From an uncultured Haloferula sp. (GTDB lineage Bacteria > Verrucomicrobiota > Verrucomicrobiae > Verrucomicrobiales > Akkermansiaceae): a stretch of DNA of 6,590 nucleotides. A model generated the notes under the pieces. It did not search any database. It had not been told where the DNA came from and worked only from the letters and a program-made list of their open reading frames with translations. Where the stretch lies: assembly GCA_946481625.1 (NCBI GenBank), contig CAMLOZ010000212.1, positions 1 to 6,590 of the forward strand. The letters run 5' to 3'. The position numbers and the translations under genes were made by a program. Below, in pieces: positions 1 to 5,441 of this stretch. Position 1 is the first letter of the stretch. The number at the start of each line of letters is the position of its first letter.

Positions 1-67
1 CCTACGTAGTTCCCCGGTTGCACCTCGCCGCCACCCGTACTGTTAGCAAAGCGTCGCATCCGCGGGG

Positions 68-96
68 TTGCGTCGCGCGGAGGCATTGGCTAGAAT
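68..96 (+). promoter_or_regulatory. Candidate sigma70 promoter of the HtrA-like protease operon
   Basis: TTGCGT (68-73) and TAGAAT (91-96) are separated by exactly 17 bases. The -10 box matches the TATAAT consensus at five of six positions, the -35 box at three of six. Transcription would begin near 103, leaving a leader of about 14 bases before the ATG at 117. The position also argues against a protein start at 18, because the promoter would then lie inside the gene. This is based on consensus matching only. Confidence 0.5.
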
Positions 97-116
97 ACGC
101 AGTGTTTATCCCGAAG

Positions 117-1106
117 ATGGATTTCCGACGCGCTGCCTTGCCCGCCTTGTTTGCCAGTTTACTGCTTTTGCCGGCGATGGCTCAGGGCAAACGCCCCTAC
201 ATCAATGACAAGAAGGCTCCGGAATCCCGCCATGACCTGGAAGTCATCCAGAAGCACATGTCGGACTCCTTGCCCGCCGCGCGCCGCGCCACGGTCTGCA
301 TCGATCTCGGCGAGGGCTCCGGCAGCGGCGTGGTCATCTCGCCCGATGGCCTGATCCTCACCGCGGCCCACGTGACCAGCGGGATCGGCAAGGAGTTCAC
401 CGCGATTTTCGAAGACGGCCGGAAGGTCAAGGCGGAGTCCCTCGGGCTCGTCGCTTCATCCGACTGCGCGATGGCGAAGATCACGGAACAAGGCACCTGG
501 CCCTTCGTGGAACTGGATCGCGAGGACAGCGCAAAACTCGGCGATTGGGTCTTCGCCCTGGGTCACTCCGGCGGCTTCGACAAGGACCGCGGCGTGGTCG
601 TCAGGCTCGGCCGCGTGGTCCAGATGCGCGACTCCACCTTCCAGTCCGATTGCTCCCTGATCGGCGGAGATTCGGGCGGGCCTCTCTTCGATCTGAACGG
701 CCAACTCGTCGCGATCCATTCGCGCGTGGGACATCGCATCCAGGAAAACATGCACGTCCCCGTCCGCGAGTTCCTCAAGAACTGGGATGGCATGGTGAAG
801 GGTGAATTCATCGGTGAAGGGCCCTATGCCAAGAAGCCGGAAAAGGGGAAAGGCTTCCTCGGGATCGGTACCAAGGTCCGGCCCGGCGGCGGCTTGGACG
901 TGGATAAGGTCGGTCGCGAATCGCCCGCCGAGAAAGCCGGCGTGAAAGCCGGGGACATCCTTCTGAAACTCGACGGTACCGAGCTCCGCTCGAAGGAACA
1001 ATTCCAGGAACTCCTCAAGGAGAAGGCCCCCGACGACAAGGTGGCCCTGGAACTGCTCCGGAATGGCAAACCGGAAACCCTCACCTTCCGACTCGGTGAA
1101 CGCTAA
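117..1106 (+). CDS. Secreted HtrA-like trypsin-fold serine protease (S1C type) with C-terminal PDZ domain
   Basis: This is a 329-residue exported serine endopeptidase of the HtrA/Deg type, probably acting in the periplasm on misfolded or specific substrates. Residues 1-22 form a signal peptide: a short RR-containing n-region, a hydrophobic core ALFASLLLLPA, and MAQ at the end. The chymotrypsin-fold domain spans about 50-228. Its triad is visible as His85 in LTAAHV, Asp116 in SSDCAMAKI and Ser186 in GGDSGGPL. A PDZ domain covers about 245-329, including ESPAEKAGVKAGDILLKLDG. Single-PDZ architecture and length are typical of DegS-like proteins, although a cleavable signal rather than an anchor is predicted. 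The frame stays open upstream to 18, but the ATG at 117 gives a clean signal peptide and follows a promoter. The next gene overlaps its 3' end, suggesting co-transcription. Exact substrate and subfamily cannot be told. Confidence 0.9.
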   Translation: MDFRRAALPALFASLLLLPAMAQGKRPYINDKKAPESRHDLEVIQKHMSDSLPAARRATVCIDLGEGSGSGVVISPDGLILTAAHVTSGIGKEFTAIFEDGRKVKAESLGLVASSDCAMAKITEQGTWPFVELDREDSAKLGDWVFALGHSGGFDKDRGVVVRLGRVVQMRDSTFQSDCSLIGGDSGGPLFDLNGQLVAIHSRVGHRIQENMHVPVREFLKNWDGMVKGEFIGEGPYAKKPEKGKGFLGIGTKVRPGGGLDVDKVGRESPAEKAGVKAGDILLKLDGTELRSKEQFQELLKEKAPDDKVALELLRNGKPETLTFRLGER

Positions 1107-2139
1107 ACGCTCCATCTCTGCCGCCTTGGTCGTTCTCGCGGGCCTGGCCCAGGGGGCCCAGACCTTGGAAAGCACCTACCGCACGAACGGCCCTGCGGTG
1201 CAGTCCGCTTTCGAGTCGGTGCGCGTCGTGCTGCAGAATTGCAGCGCGCTCGTCGAGCGCGAGGTCGTCAAGGACCGCGGCGGACGGAAGACGAGCAGCT
1301 TCGACCCCGTGAGCTACGGCACCGTGATCGGATCGCAGGGCCTGATCCTCACCAAGGCGAGCGAAGTGGAAGACACCTCGAACCTCGTCGTCCGCGTCGG
1401 CTCCGGCGTTTACCGGAATCCCGTCGTGCTCGCCGTGGATCCCGCATGGGACGTCGCGCTCCTCAGGGTGGAAGCCACCGGCCTGACTACCGCGGATCTC
1501 GCCACCGACCTGCCCGATCCCGAGCGCGGGACCTGGGTGGTCGCAAACGGTGCCAGCACCAAGTTGAAGCGCCTGCCACAGGTCGGCATCATTTCCGCGA
1601 ATGCCCGCGAGATCGCTCCCGCCGGAGGCGTGGTCCTCGGCATCACCTTCAAGGAGGAATCGGAGAAACTCCTGGTGAAGGAAGTGACCGAACATAGCGG
1701 TGCTGCAAATGCGGGTATCAAGGCGGGCGACGTGATCGTTTCCGCCGGGGGCCAGGATGTCGCCGACCATGAGTCCCTCGCCAAGGTCGTCGAAAAGCGC
1801 CGCGTCGGCGAGGATCTCGAAGTCACCGTGGAGCGCGAGGGAAAGAAAATCTCGATGTCGGTAAGGCTCTCGGGACGCGCCGACCTGTTCGGCGAGGAAG
1901 AGTCGCGCAACGATCAGATGAGCGGCAGTTTCTCCGGGCGGCGCAGCGGCTTCCCGCGTGTGATCCAGCACGACATTCTGGCGAACAGCAGCACCGTCGG
2001 CGGTCCGCTGCTCGATCTCGACGGACGTTGTCTCGGCATGAACATCGCCCGCGCGAACCGTTGCGAGACCTTCGCGATCCCCGCCGGCGACCTGCGCAGT
2101 CTCGCCGACCGCCTCGTCACCCAAGCCGGTGTGAAGTGA
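1096..2139 (+). CDS. Secreted trypsin-fold pseudoprotease with an internal PDZ domain
   Basis: This 347-residue protein is related to HtrA-type proteases but probably catalytically dead. A signal peptide is seen at 1-21 (NAKRS, then a hydrophobic AALVVLAGLA, then QGA). The N-terminal barrel spans about 38-130. The catalytic His position reads LILTKASEV, so His is replaced by Ser89. Asp119 is kept in AWDVALLRVEA. The second barrel begins at about 145-172 (GTWVVANG, VGIISA). It is interrupted by a PDZ domain at about 176-262 (SGAANAGIKAGDVIVSAGGQ) and a polar linker at 263-286. It then resumes with VIQHDILANSSTVGGPLLDL, where the nucleophile Ser is Val301, and ends in a FAIPAGDL strand typical of HtrA. 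A scaffold, inhibitor or adaptor role for the upstream protease is inference. The GTG start at 1096 gives an 11-base overlap with that gene. An in-frame ATG at 1063 would add 11 residues and is not excluded. Confidence 0.85.
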   Translation: MNAKRSISAALVVLAGLAQGAQTLESTYRTNGPAVQSAFESVRVVLQNCSALVEREVVKDRGGRKTSSFDPVSYGTVIGSQGLILTKASEVEDTSNLVVRVGSGVYRNPVVLAVDPAWDVALLRVEATGLTTADLATDLPDPERGTWVVANGASTKLKRLPQVGIISANAREIAPAGGVVLGITFKEESEKLLVKEVTEHSGAANAGIKAGDVIVSAGGQDVADHESLAKVVEKRRVGEDLEVTVEREGKKISMSVRLSGRADLFGEEESRNDQMSGSFSGRRSGFPRVIQHDILANSSTVGGPLLDLDGRCLGMNIARANRCETFAIPAGDLRSLADRLVTQAGVK

Positions 2140-2222
2140 GGAGGCAGGTTCATCCGGCCTATCAGCCGCACGGGTGACGCGTTCACTCGGGGAAACCTTT
2201 CCAAAAACTCCCGGGATTCCCA

Positions 2223-2251
2223 TTGGCGGAATGCTGTGGCGGGCGTATTCT
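2223..2251 (+). promoter_or_regulatory. Candidate sigma70 promoter of the YqgE/AlgH gene
   Basis: TTGGCG (2223-2228) and TATTCT (2246-2251) are 17 bases apart, each matching consensus at four of six positions. Transcription would start around 2257-2259, only a few bases before the ATG at 2263, giving a nearly leaderless mRNA. The alternative in-frame GTG at 2236 falls in the promoter spacer, which supports the ATG. Consensus matching only. Confidence 0.4.
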
Positions 2252-2262
2252 CCAACAAGAAA

Positions 2263-2823
2263 ATGAGCGACCCGAAGGCCGATCTGCCGATCCATCTCCA
2301 GGGCAAGATCCTGCTCGCGGATCCGTCGCTCCACGACGGGATATTCGACCGCTCGGTCATCCTGCTGGCCGACCACTCCGCGGAGGAGGGTGCCTTCGGG
2401 CTCATCCTCAATCACCCCACCGGGCACAACGTCGGCGACTTCCTCAAGGAAGACGCTTTTGATCCGCTCAAGAACATCGCCGTGCATCTCGGCGGTCCGG
2501 TTTCCCGCGAGCATCTCACTTTCTCCGCCTTCTGGTGGACCGAGGACGAGAAGCTCCGCTGGCATGTGCGCATCCCCGTCGAGCAGGCCATCCGCCGCAG
2601 CCGCCAGCCGGGCACGCTGGTGCGTGCCTTCGTCGGTTACTCCGGATGGACCGCCGGCCAGTTGGAAGGCGAACTCCGCCGCAACACCTGGATCGCCACC
2701 AGACCGACCTCCGACCTGCTCGGGCTCACCCACGACCGCGATCTCTGGGCTGGCATCCTCCGTTCCATGTCGCCCTATCACCGCGTCCTCGCCGAGGCGC
2801 CGGATGACCCGCGGTCGAACTGA
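2263..2823 (+). CDS. yqgE: YqgE/AlgH family protein (DUF179)
   Basis: This 186-residue cytoplasmic protein of the YqgE/AlgH family almost exactly matches the usual family length of about 185-190. Family hallmarks are seen in order: GKILLADPSL followed by DGIFDRSVILL (14-35), EGAFGLILNHP (42-52), LGGPV (76-80), and GYSGWTAGQLEGEL (125-138) followed by NTWIA. The biochemical role of the family is not established. The AlgH name comes from a proposed link to alginate regulation in Pseudomonas, which need not apply here. ATG 2263 is preferred over the in-frame GTG at 2236 because homologous proteins begin close to this point and a candidate promoter covers the GTG. It lies 123 bases after the pseudoprotease gene and is probably a separate transcription unit. 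A riboswitch-like sequence begins on the opposite strand just after its stop codon. Confidence 0.93.
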   Translation: MSDPKADLPIHLQGKILLADPSLHDGIFDRSVILLADHSAEEGAFGLILNHPTGHNVGDFLKEDAFDPLKNIAVHLGGPVSREHLTFSAFWWTEDEKLRWHVRIPVEQAIRRSRQPGTLVRAFVGYSGWTAGQLEGELRRNTWIATRPTSDLLGLTHDRDLWAGILRSMSPYHRVLAEAPDDPRSN

Positions 2824-2826
2824 AAA

Positions 2827-3055
2827 GGCACGTCTCCTGGCTGATGGTCGCTTGGAGTCTTCCCCTGGGCGGCGCAGCCGCTTTCGGAGTGCGGCGATGA
2901 TCGCCCGCCTTGGGATCGCCTCCTCGCATCGGGTCGCCGTGTGGATCCGCGAAGCAATCCTTCTCGAACCTTCCTGCCCTCCACCCGGAAACAACCGATA
3001 CCACCGCCCGATACGATTTCAACCGGATGTCTTCTCCTTATCCGTTGAAACACGC
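2827..3055 (-). ncRNA. Candidate cobalamin-riboswitch-like RNA, antisense-facing AlgH (3' core only supported)
   Basis: Read on the minus strand, elements occur in the order of the 3' half of a cobalamin riboswitch. First is GCACTC (2887-2892), where the family has CCACTG. Next is a hairpin GCGGC-TGC-GCCGC (2869-2881), then GGGGAAG (2859-2865), where the family has GGGAAGG. CGACCAT follows, then CAGCCAGGAGACGTGCC (2827-2843), close to the family's AGCCAGGAGACCTGCC. A possible closing stem pairs minus-strand GCGTGTTTC (3047-3055) with GAGACGTGC (2828-2836): nine pairs, three of them G-U. The conserved 5' core around CCCGC and ACTGT is not recognisable, so this may be a relic, a divergent variant or chance. 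The 5' boundary is a guess. Downstream on this strand lies only the antisense of the AlgH gene. Apart from this element I see nothing else in the 296-base gap between the two + strand genes. Confidence 0.33.
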
Positions 3056-3119
3056 AAACAACGCGCATCGCCTTGCAGCCCTGTAAATCCGAGTGAACTT
3101 CCCCCAGTTCTCTCCCGCA

Positions 3120-3617
3120 ATGACTCCCATCCTTCATTTCAACATGATGAAGCGGAGGTCGCGCTCCGGCCTGTGGCTATCGCTTGTCGTCCTCGCCCTG
3201 ACCCTGCTTTCCGGAGCACTCGACTCCGCCGCGGGCCGCTGGCTCGCCTATGCCGCCACCTGTGCCGCGATCATCTTCGGCATCTACCAGATTCCTGGTA
3301 GTTCGCGCGTGATGCTCGATGCCGAAGGCCTCTCCATCCGTACGCCGTTCTGGAAGCAGCGCCTCGATTGGCGGAATCTGAAAGGCTTCGTTCTCGTGGA
3401 CCTCGGCGAGGGTGATCCCGGGTCGGCCGGACGCAAGAGCTGGATCGGCTATCTGATGAATGACCGGCAGCTCGCCGCCACACCGGAGGAAAACGTGAAA
3501 CTCTTCGAGCCTCTCGGTTGCCACGGCCTGCTGCCGCCGATGGAGAACGTCGACCCGCAGACGATGGTCCGCCTCCTCAACGGCGCGATCCGCAGTCGCC
3601 CCTCCGACAAGTCCTGA
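3120..3617 (+). CDS. Small two-helix membrane protein with C-terminal PH-like beta domain, function unknown
   Basis: I do not recognise a named family for this 165-residue protein. After a basic N-terminus (KRRSRSG, 11-17) there are two hydrophobic helices at about 18-34 and 41-58, with a short polar turn. This implies a hairpin with both ends in the cytoplasm. Residues about 62-150 look like a soluble beta-rich domain opening with SRVMLDAEGLSIRTPF and WKQRLDWRNLKGFVLVDLG. The layout resembles bacterial membrane-anchored PH-like (bPH) proteins, where a two-helix anchor precedes a PH fold. That resemblance is inference. No catalytic motif is seen. The start is uncertain: GTG 3093, ATG 3120, ATG 3144 and ATG 3147 are in frame and none has a Shine-Dalgarno sequence. 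The gene converges with the nuclease gene, whose stop is 16 bases away. Confidence 0.75.
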   Translation: MTPILHFNMMKRRSRSGLWLSLVVLALTLLSGALDSAAGRWLAYAATCAAIIFGIYQIPGSSRVMLDAEGLSIRTPFWKQRLDWRNLKGFVLVDLGEGDPGSAGRKSWIGYLMNDRQLAATPEENVKLFEPLGCHGLLPPMENVDPQTMVRLLNGAIRSRPSDKS

Positions 3618-3633
3618 CAGGACACGCCACGCC

Positions 3634-4527
3634 TCACGGCTTGGGTGCCGCTTGGTCCTTTTCCCCAAAGCTGAAAGTGATCATCGCCGGCCAATGGTCG
3701 CTCGCGCCTTTCGGTGCTTCGACAAGACGGGCCCTTCCGCGGCCGAGCCCCTTGGTCAGGATGTAGTCGAAGGTCGTCGGCTCGTAGCTGCTGCTGCCGC
3801 GCCAGCTCAGACGCTCCGCCCGCGGGACCTCCGCCCACGTGTTGTGGAATCCGCCCGCGGCGAGGATCTCCAGGGTCTTGTCGCCGAATTGCCCGTCTTG
3901 GTTCGTGTTGAGATCCCCCGCGATCACCACGGCCCGCACCCGGCCCTTGAAGGTCGCCGTCTCCATCTCCGCCACATGCCGCAAGAGTTGGTGTGCGGAT
4001 TCCTCGCGCATCTTGTAGTTCGCCGCATCCTTTGCGGCCGAGCCGCCGCCACGGTTGCTCTTCAGGTGAACGCCGTACACCAGCAGCACCCCCGTCTCCG
4101 GTGCGGGCAGGTTGACCGCGGCGAAGCTGAATCCCCGGGGCGGCGTGTCAGCACTCTGCTTCCATGCCTCCGCCCACGTTGCTTCCACCGGCAGCTTGCT
4201 GGAGATCCCCACCTGCTGCGGCCACAGCCCGCTGCCGTTGTCGTTGCGGAAGGAAGATACGACCACCGCGCGCAGGCCCGGAACGCTTGCCGAGAGATCC
4301 GCGAAGACCTGCCAGTTCCTCAACTCCTGGCCGATGAAAATGTCCGGCTTCTCCCGCGCCACCACTTCGGTGACCAGCTTCTTTTGGGAATCCACCGCCG
4401 CATCCTCGGGATTCGGTGAACCGCCCGGATACCACTCCACATTCCACGCCATCAGACGGATTTCGGTGGCTTGTGCCGCTGCCATGGCCAGCGCGGACAC
4501 CAAGGCGGCAAGACGGGAGACTTTCAT
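3634..4527 (-). CDS. Secreted endonuclease/exonuclease/phosphatase (DNase I-fold) family protein
   Basis: This 297-residue exported metal-dependent phosphoesterase has the DNase I/EEP fold. The signal peptide spans 1-20 (MKVSR, a hydrophobic core, then AQA before TEI). The ordered fold motifs are complete. They are Asn29 in MAWNVEWYP, Glu68 in GQELRNW (metal ligand), His154 in VYGVHLKSN, Asp205 and Asn207 in AGDLNTN, Asp254 in FDYILTKG, and Asp277-His278 in SDHWPAM. The enzyme should therefore be active. The fold covers DNases, phospholipase C-like and inositol phosphatase enzymes, so the substrate cannot be named. Export suggests an extracellular or periplasmic substrate such as environmental DNA (inference). 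It lies downstream of rluE on the same strand with a 108-base gap and probably has its own promoter, which I could not identify. No Shine-Dalgarno motif precedes the ATG. Confidence 0.9.
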   Translation of the reverse strand: MKVSRLAALVSALAMAAAQATEIRLMAWNVEWYPGGSPNPEDAAVDSQKKLVTEVVAREKPDIFIGQELRNWQVFADLSASVPGLRAVVVSSFRNDNGSGLWPQQVGISSKLPVEATWAEAWKQSADTPPRGFSFAAVNLPAPETGVLLVYGVHLKSNRGGGSAAKDAANYKMREESAHQLLRHVAEMETATFKGRVRAVVIAGDLNTNQDGQFGDKTLEILAAGGFHNTWAEVPRAERLSWRGSSSYEPTTFDYILTKGLGRGRARLVEAPKGASDHWPAMITFSFGEKDQAAPKP

Positions 4528-4568
4528 GAACGTGACGAGGTGGGAGCAGGGCGGCAGATTAACTCCGC

Positions 4569-4605
4569 AAAAGGTGTTCGCCTGATTACTCTGTCGAGAA
4601 ACACC
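4569..4605 (-). terminator. Weak candidate intrinsic terminator after rluE
   Basis: On the minus strand GGTGTTT (4599-4605) can pair with GAACACC (4573-4579) across a 19-base loop, and TTTT (4569-4572) follows. It lies about 30 bases after the rluE stop and before the nuclease gene, the expected place for a terminator. The long loop, one G-U pair and short T run make it weak. Confidence 0.25.
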
Positions 4606-4635
4606 CGTCGAGCGGAATCCCAGCGAAGTATCACC

Positions 4636-5205
4636 TCACCGTAGCCCCAGATCCCTCCGCGCCGCGCCGTCCAATTCCCTCCACTTTCCCGCCTCCAAGC
4701 CCTTCAGCGCCAGTCCGCCGATGGCCACCCGGACCAAGCGCAGCGTCGGAAAGCCCACCGCCGCCGTCATCCGCCGCACCTGCCGGTTCTTGCCTTCGGT
4801 CAAGGTGAGCTCCAGCCAGCAATCCGGCACGCTCTTGCGGTAGCGCACCGGCGGGTCGCGAGGCGGATGCTCCGGGGCGGGATCCAGCAGCCGCGCCCGG
4901 CAGGGCAGGGTGCGGTGACCTTTCAGATCCAATCCTCCCGCGGCCAGCCGCGCGATTGCCTCCGGTCCTGCCAGTCCTTCCACCTGCACGTGATAAGTCC
5001 GCGGGTGACCGTGCATCGGATCGAGCAGCCGGCTCACCACCGCCCGCTCGTTTCCCAGCAGCAGCAGCCCCTCCGAGTCCTGATCGAGCCGGCCGATCGG
5101 AAACACGTCCTTGGGGAAGCCGAATTCCGCCAGCGTCTTTTGTCCCGGATGATCGGGGATGAATTGGCTCAGCACGCCGTAGGGCTTGTGGAAGGCAATC
5201 AGCAT
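4636..5205 (-). CDS. rluE: 23S rRNA pseudouridine synthase, RluE type
   Basis: This 189-residue enzyme isomerises uridine to pseudouridine in rRNA. In E. coli, RluE acts on U2457 of 23S rRNA. It starts directly in the catalytic domain with FHKPYGVLSQF and has no S4 RNA-binding domain, as in RluE but unlike RsuA/RluB/RluF. The catalytic aspartate is Asp41 in GRLDQDSEGLLLL. Further family blocks are TYHVQVEG (70-77), RKSVPDCWLELTLTEGKNRQ (123-142) with VRRM after it, and GFPTLRLVRVAIG (151-163). The PP-RKS-P block and GFPTLRL are shared with E. coli RluE as I remember it. The protein is about 30 residues shorter than E. coli RluE, mostly at the N-terminus. A possible leader ORF overlaps the ATG at 5205 by seven bases, and a strong hairpin lies just upstream. 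It is divergent from the LuxR-type gene. Confidence 0.92.
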   Translation of the reverse strand: MLIAFHKPYGVLSQFIPDHPGQKTLAEFGFPKDVFPIGRLDQDSEGLLLLGNERAVVSRLLDPMHGHPRTYHVQVEGLAGPEAIARLAAGGLDLKGHRTLPCRARLLDPAPEHPPRDPPVRYRKSVPDCWLELTLTEGKNRQVRRMTAAVGFPTLRLVRVAIGGLALKGLEAGKWRELDGAARRDLGLR

Positions 5206-5264
5206 CGGGTCGCGCCCCGAGAAAAGTGAATGGCCCCGCCAGTCTCAAGGACCGACGGGGCCAT
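5199..5264 (-). CDS. Possible 21-codon leader ORF overlapping the rluE start
   Basis: An ORF starts with ATG at 5264 (codons read MAPSVLETGG...) and ends with a TGA at 5201-5199, overlapping the rluE ATG (5205-5203) by seven bases in another frame. A purine-rich GGGGGGGGAAAAG stretch precedes its ATG and could act as a ribosome site. The overlap would allow translational coupling to rluE, which itself lacks a clear Shine-Dalgarno. The ORF start sits within the arm of a GC hairpin. An ORF this short in GC-rich DNA may be chance. Confidence 0.2.
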   Translation of the reverse strand: MAPSVLETGGAIHFSRGATRC

Positions 5265-5270
5265 CTTTTC
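5221..5270. other. Strong GC hairpin in the rluE leader, terminator-like on the + strand
   Basis: TGGCCCCG (5231-5238) and CGGGGCCA (5256-5263) are perfect inverted repeats, with an inner GTC/GAC pairing around TCAAG. Outside them GAAAAG (5221-5226) matches CTTTTC (5265-5270). On the + strand the stem is followed by TCTTTTC and eight C residues (5270-5277), giving a terminator-like look. However, no + gene lies immediately upstream to terminate. On the minus strand it sits in the mRNA leader about 16-60 bases before the rluE start. It could insulate the divergent genes or control rluE. Confidence 0.55.
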
Positions 5271-5348
5271 CCCCCCCAGGGAAATCATGGAAATTTTGAA
5301 AGCTGCACCGGCCTCGGGTTAGAGGGAAACCACCAGCGCAAACGTGTG

Positions 5349-5377
5349 AATCTAATGCCATGAATGGGGGTGTCCAA
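5349..5377 (-). promoter_or_regulatory. Candidate sigma70 promoter for rluE
   Basis: On the minus strand TTGGAC (5377-5372) and TAGATT (5354-5349) are 17 bases apart, with three and four consensus matches. Transcription from here would give a leader of about 135 bases containing the hairpin and the small leader ORF. Consensus matching only. Confidence 0.28.
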
Positions 5378-5386
5378 CAATGCGTG

Positions 5387-5414
5387 TTGATACTTACGGG
5401 AGTTTACGTATGGT
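5387..5414 (+). promoter_or_regulatory. Candidate sigma70 promoter for the LuxR-type regulator
   Basis: TTGATA (5387-5392, five of six consensus matches) and TATGGT (5409-5414, four of six) are separated by 16 bases. The predicted transcript starts near 5421, about 20 bases before the GTG at 5442. TTACG occurs twice in the spacer (5394-5398 and 5404-5408), a possible but unproven regulator site. Consensus matching only. Confidence 0.38.
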
Positions 5415-5441
5415 TTTGCTAGCTCCCAACTCAGCCCGCCT

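Noticed and set aside
2..9. CTACGTAG palindrome at the window start as an operator
   Set aside because: An eight-base palindrome alone is weak evidence, and it is well upstream of the promoter.
18..116. N-terminal extension of the HtrA-like protease from an upstream ATG at 18
   Set aside because: It would bury the signal peptide behind 33 residues and overlaps the candidate promoter.
1081..2994. A 637-codon open frame on the minus strand, antisense to the pseudoprotease and AlgH genes
   Set aside because: Both opposite-strand proteins have clear family motifs, and the antisense product shows no recognisable domain. Long antisense frames are common opposite GC-rich genes.
3045..3088. Promoter for the small membrane protein gene (TTGAAA with a TGTAAAT box)
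   Set aside because: The spacing is about 31 bases, far from the 16-18 expected.
2390..3301. A 303-codon + strand frame overlapping the AlgH gene and the small membrane protein gene
   Set aside because: Its product is rich in Ser, Pro and Arg with no domain, and it overlaps two better supported genes in other frames.
3618..3633. A terminator between the convergent membrane protein and nuclease genes
   Set aside because: The 16-base gap has no stem or T run. Nearby pairing lies inside the nuclease coding region.
3652..4419. A 255-codon + strand frame opposite the nuclease gene
   Set aside because: The minus-strand nuclease has a complete set of fold motifs, so this is a shadow frame.
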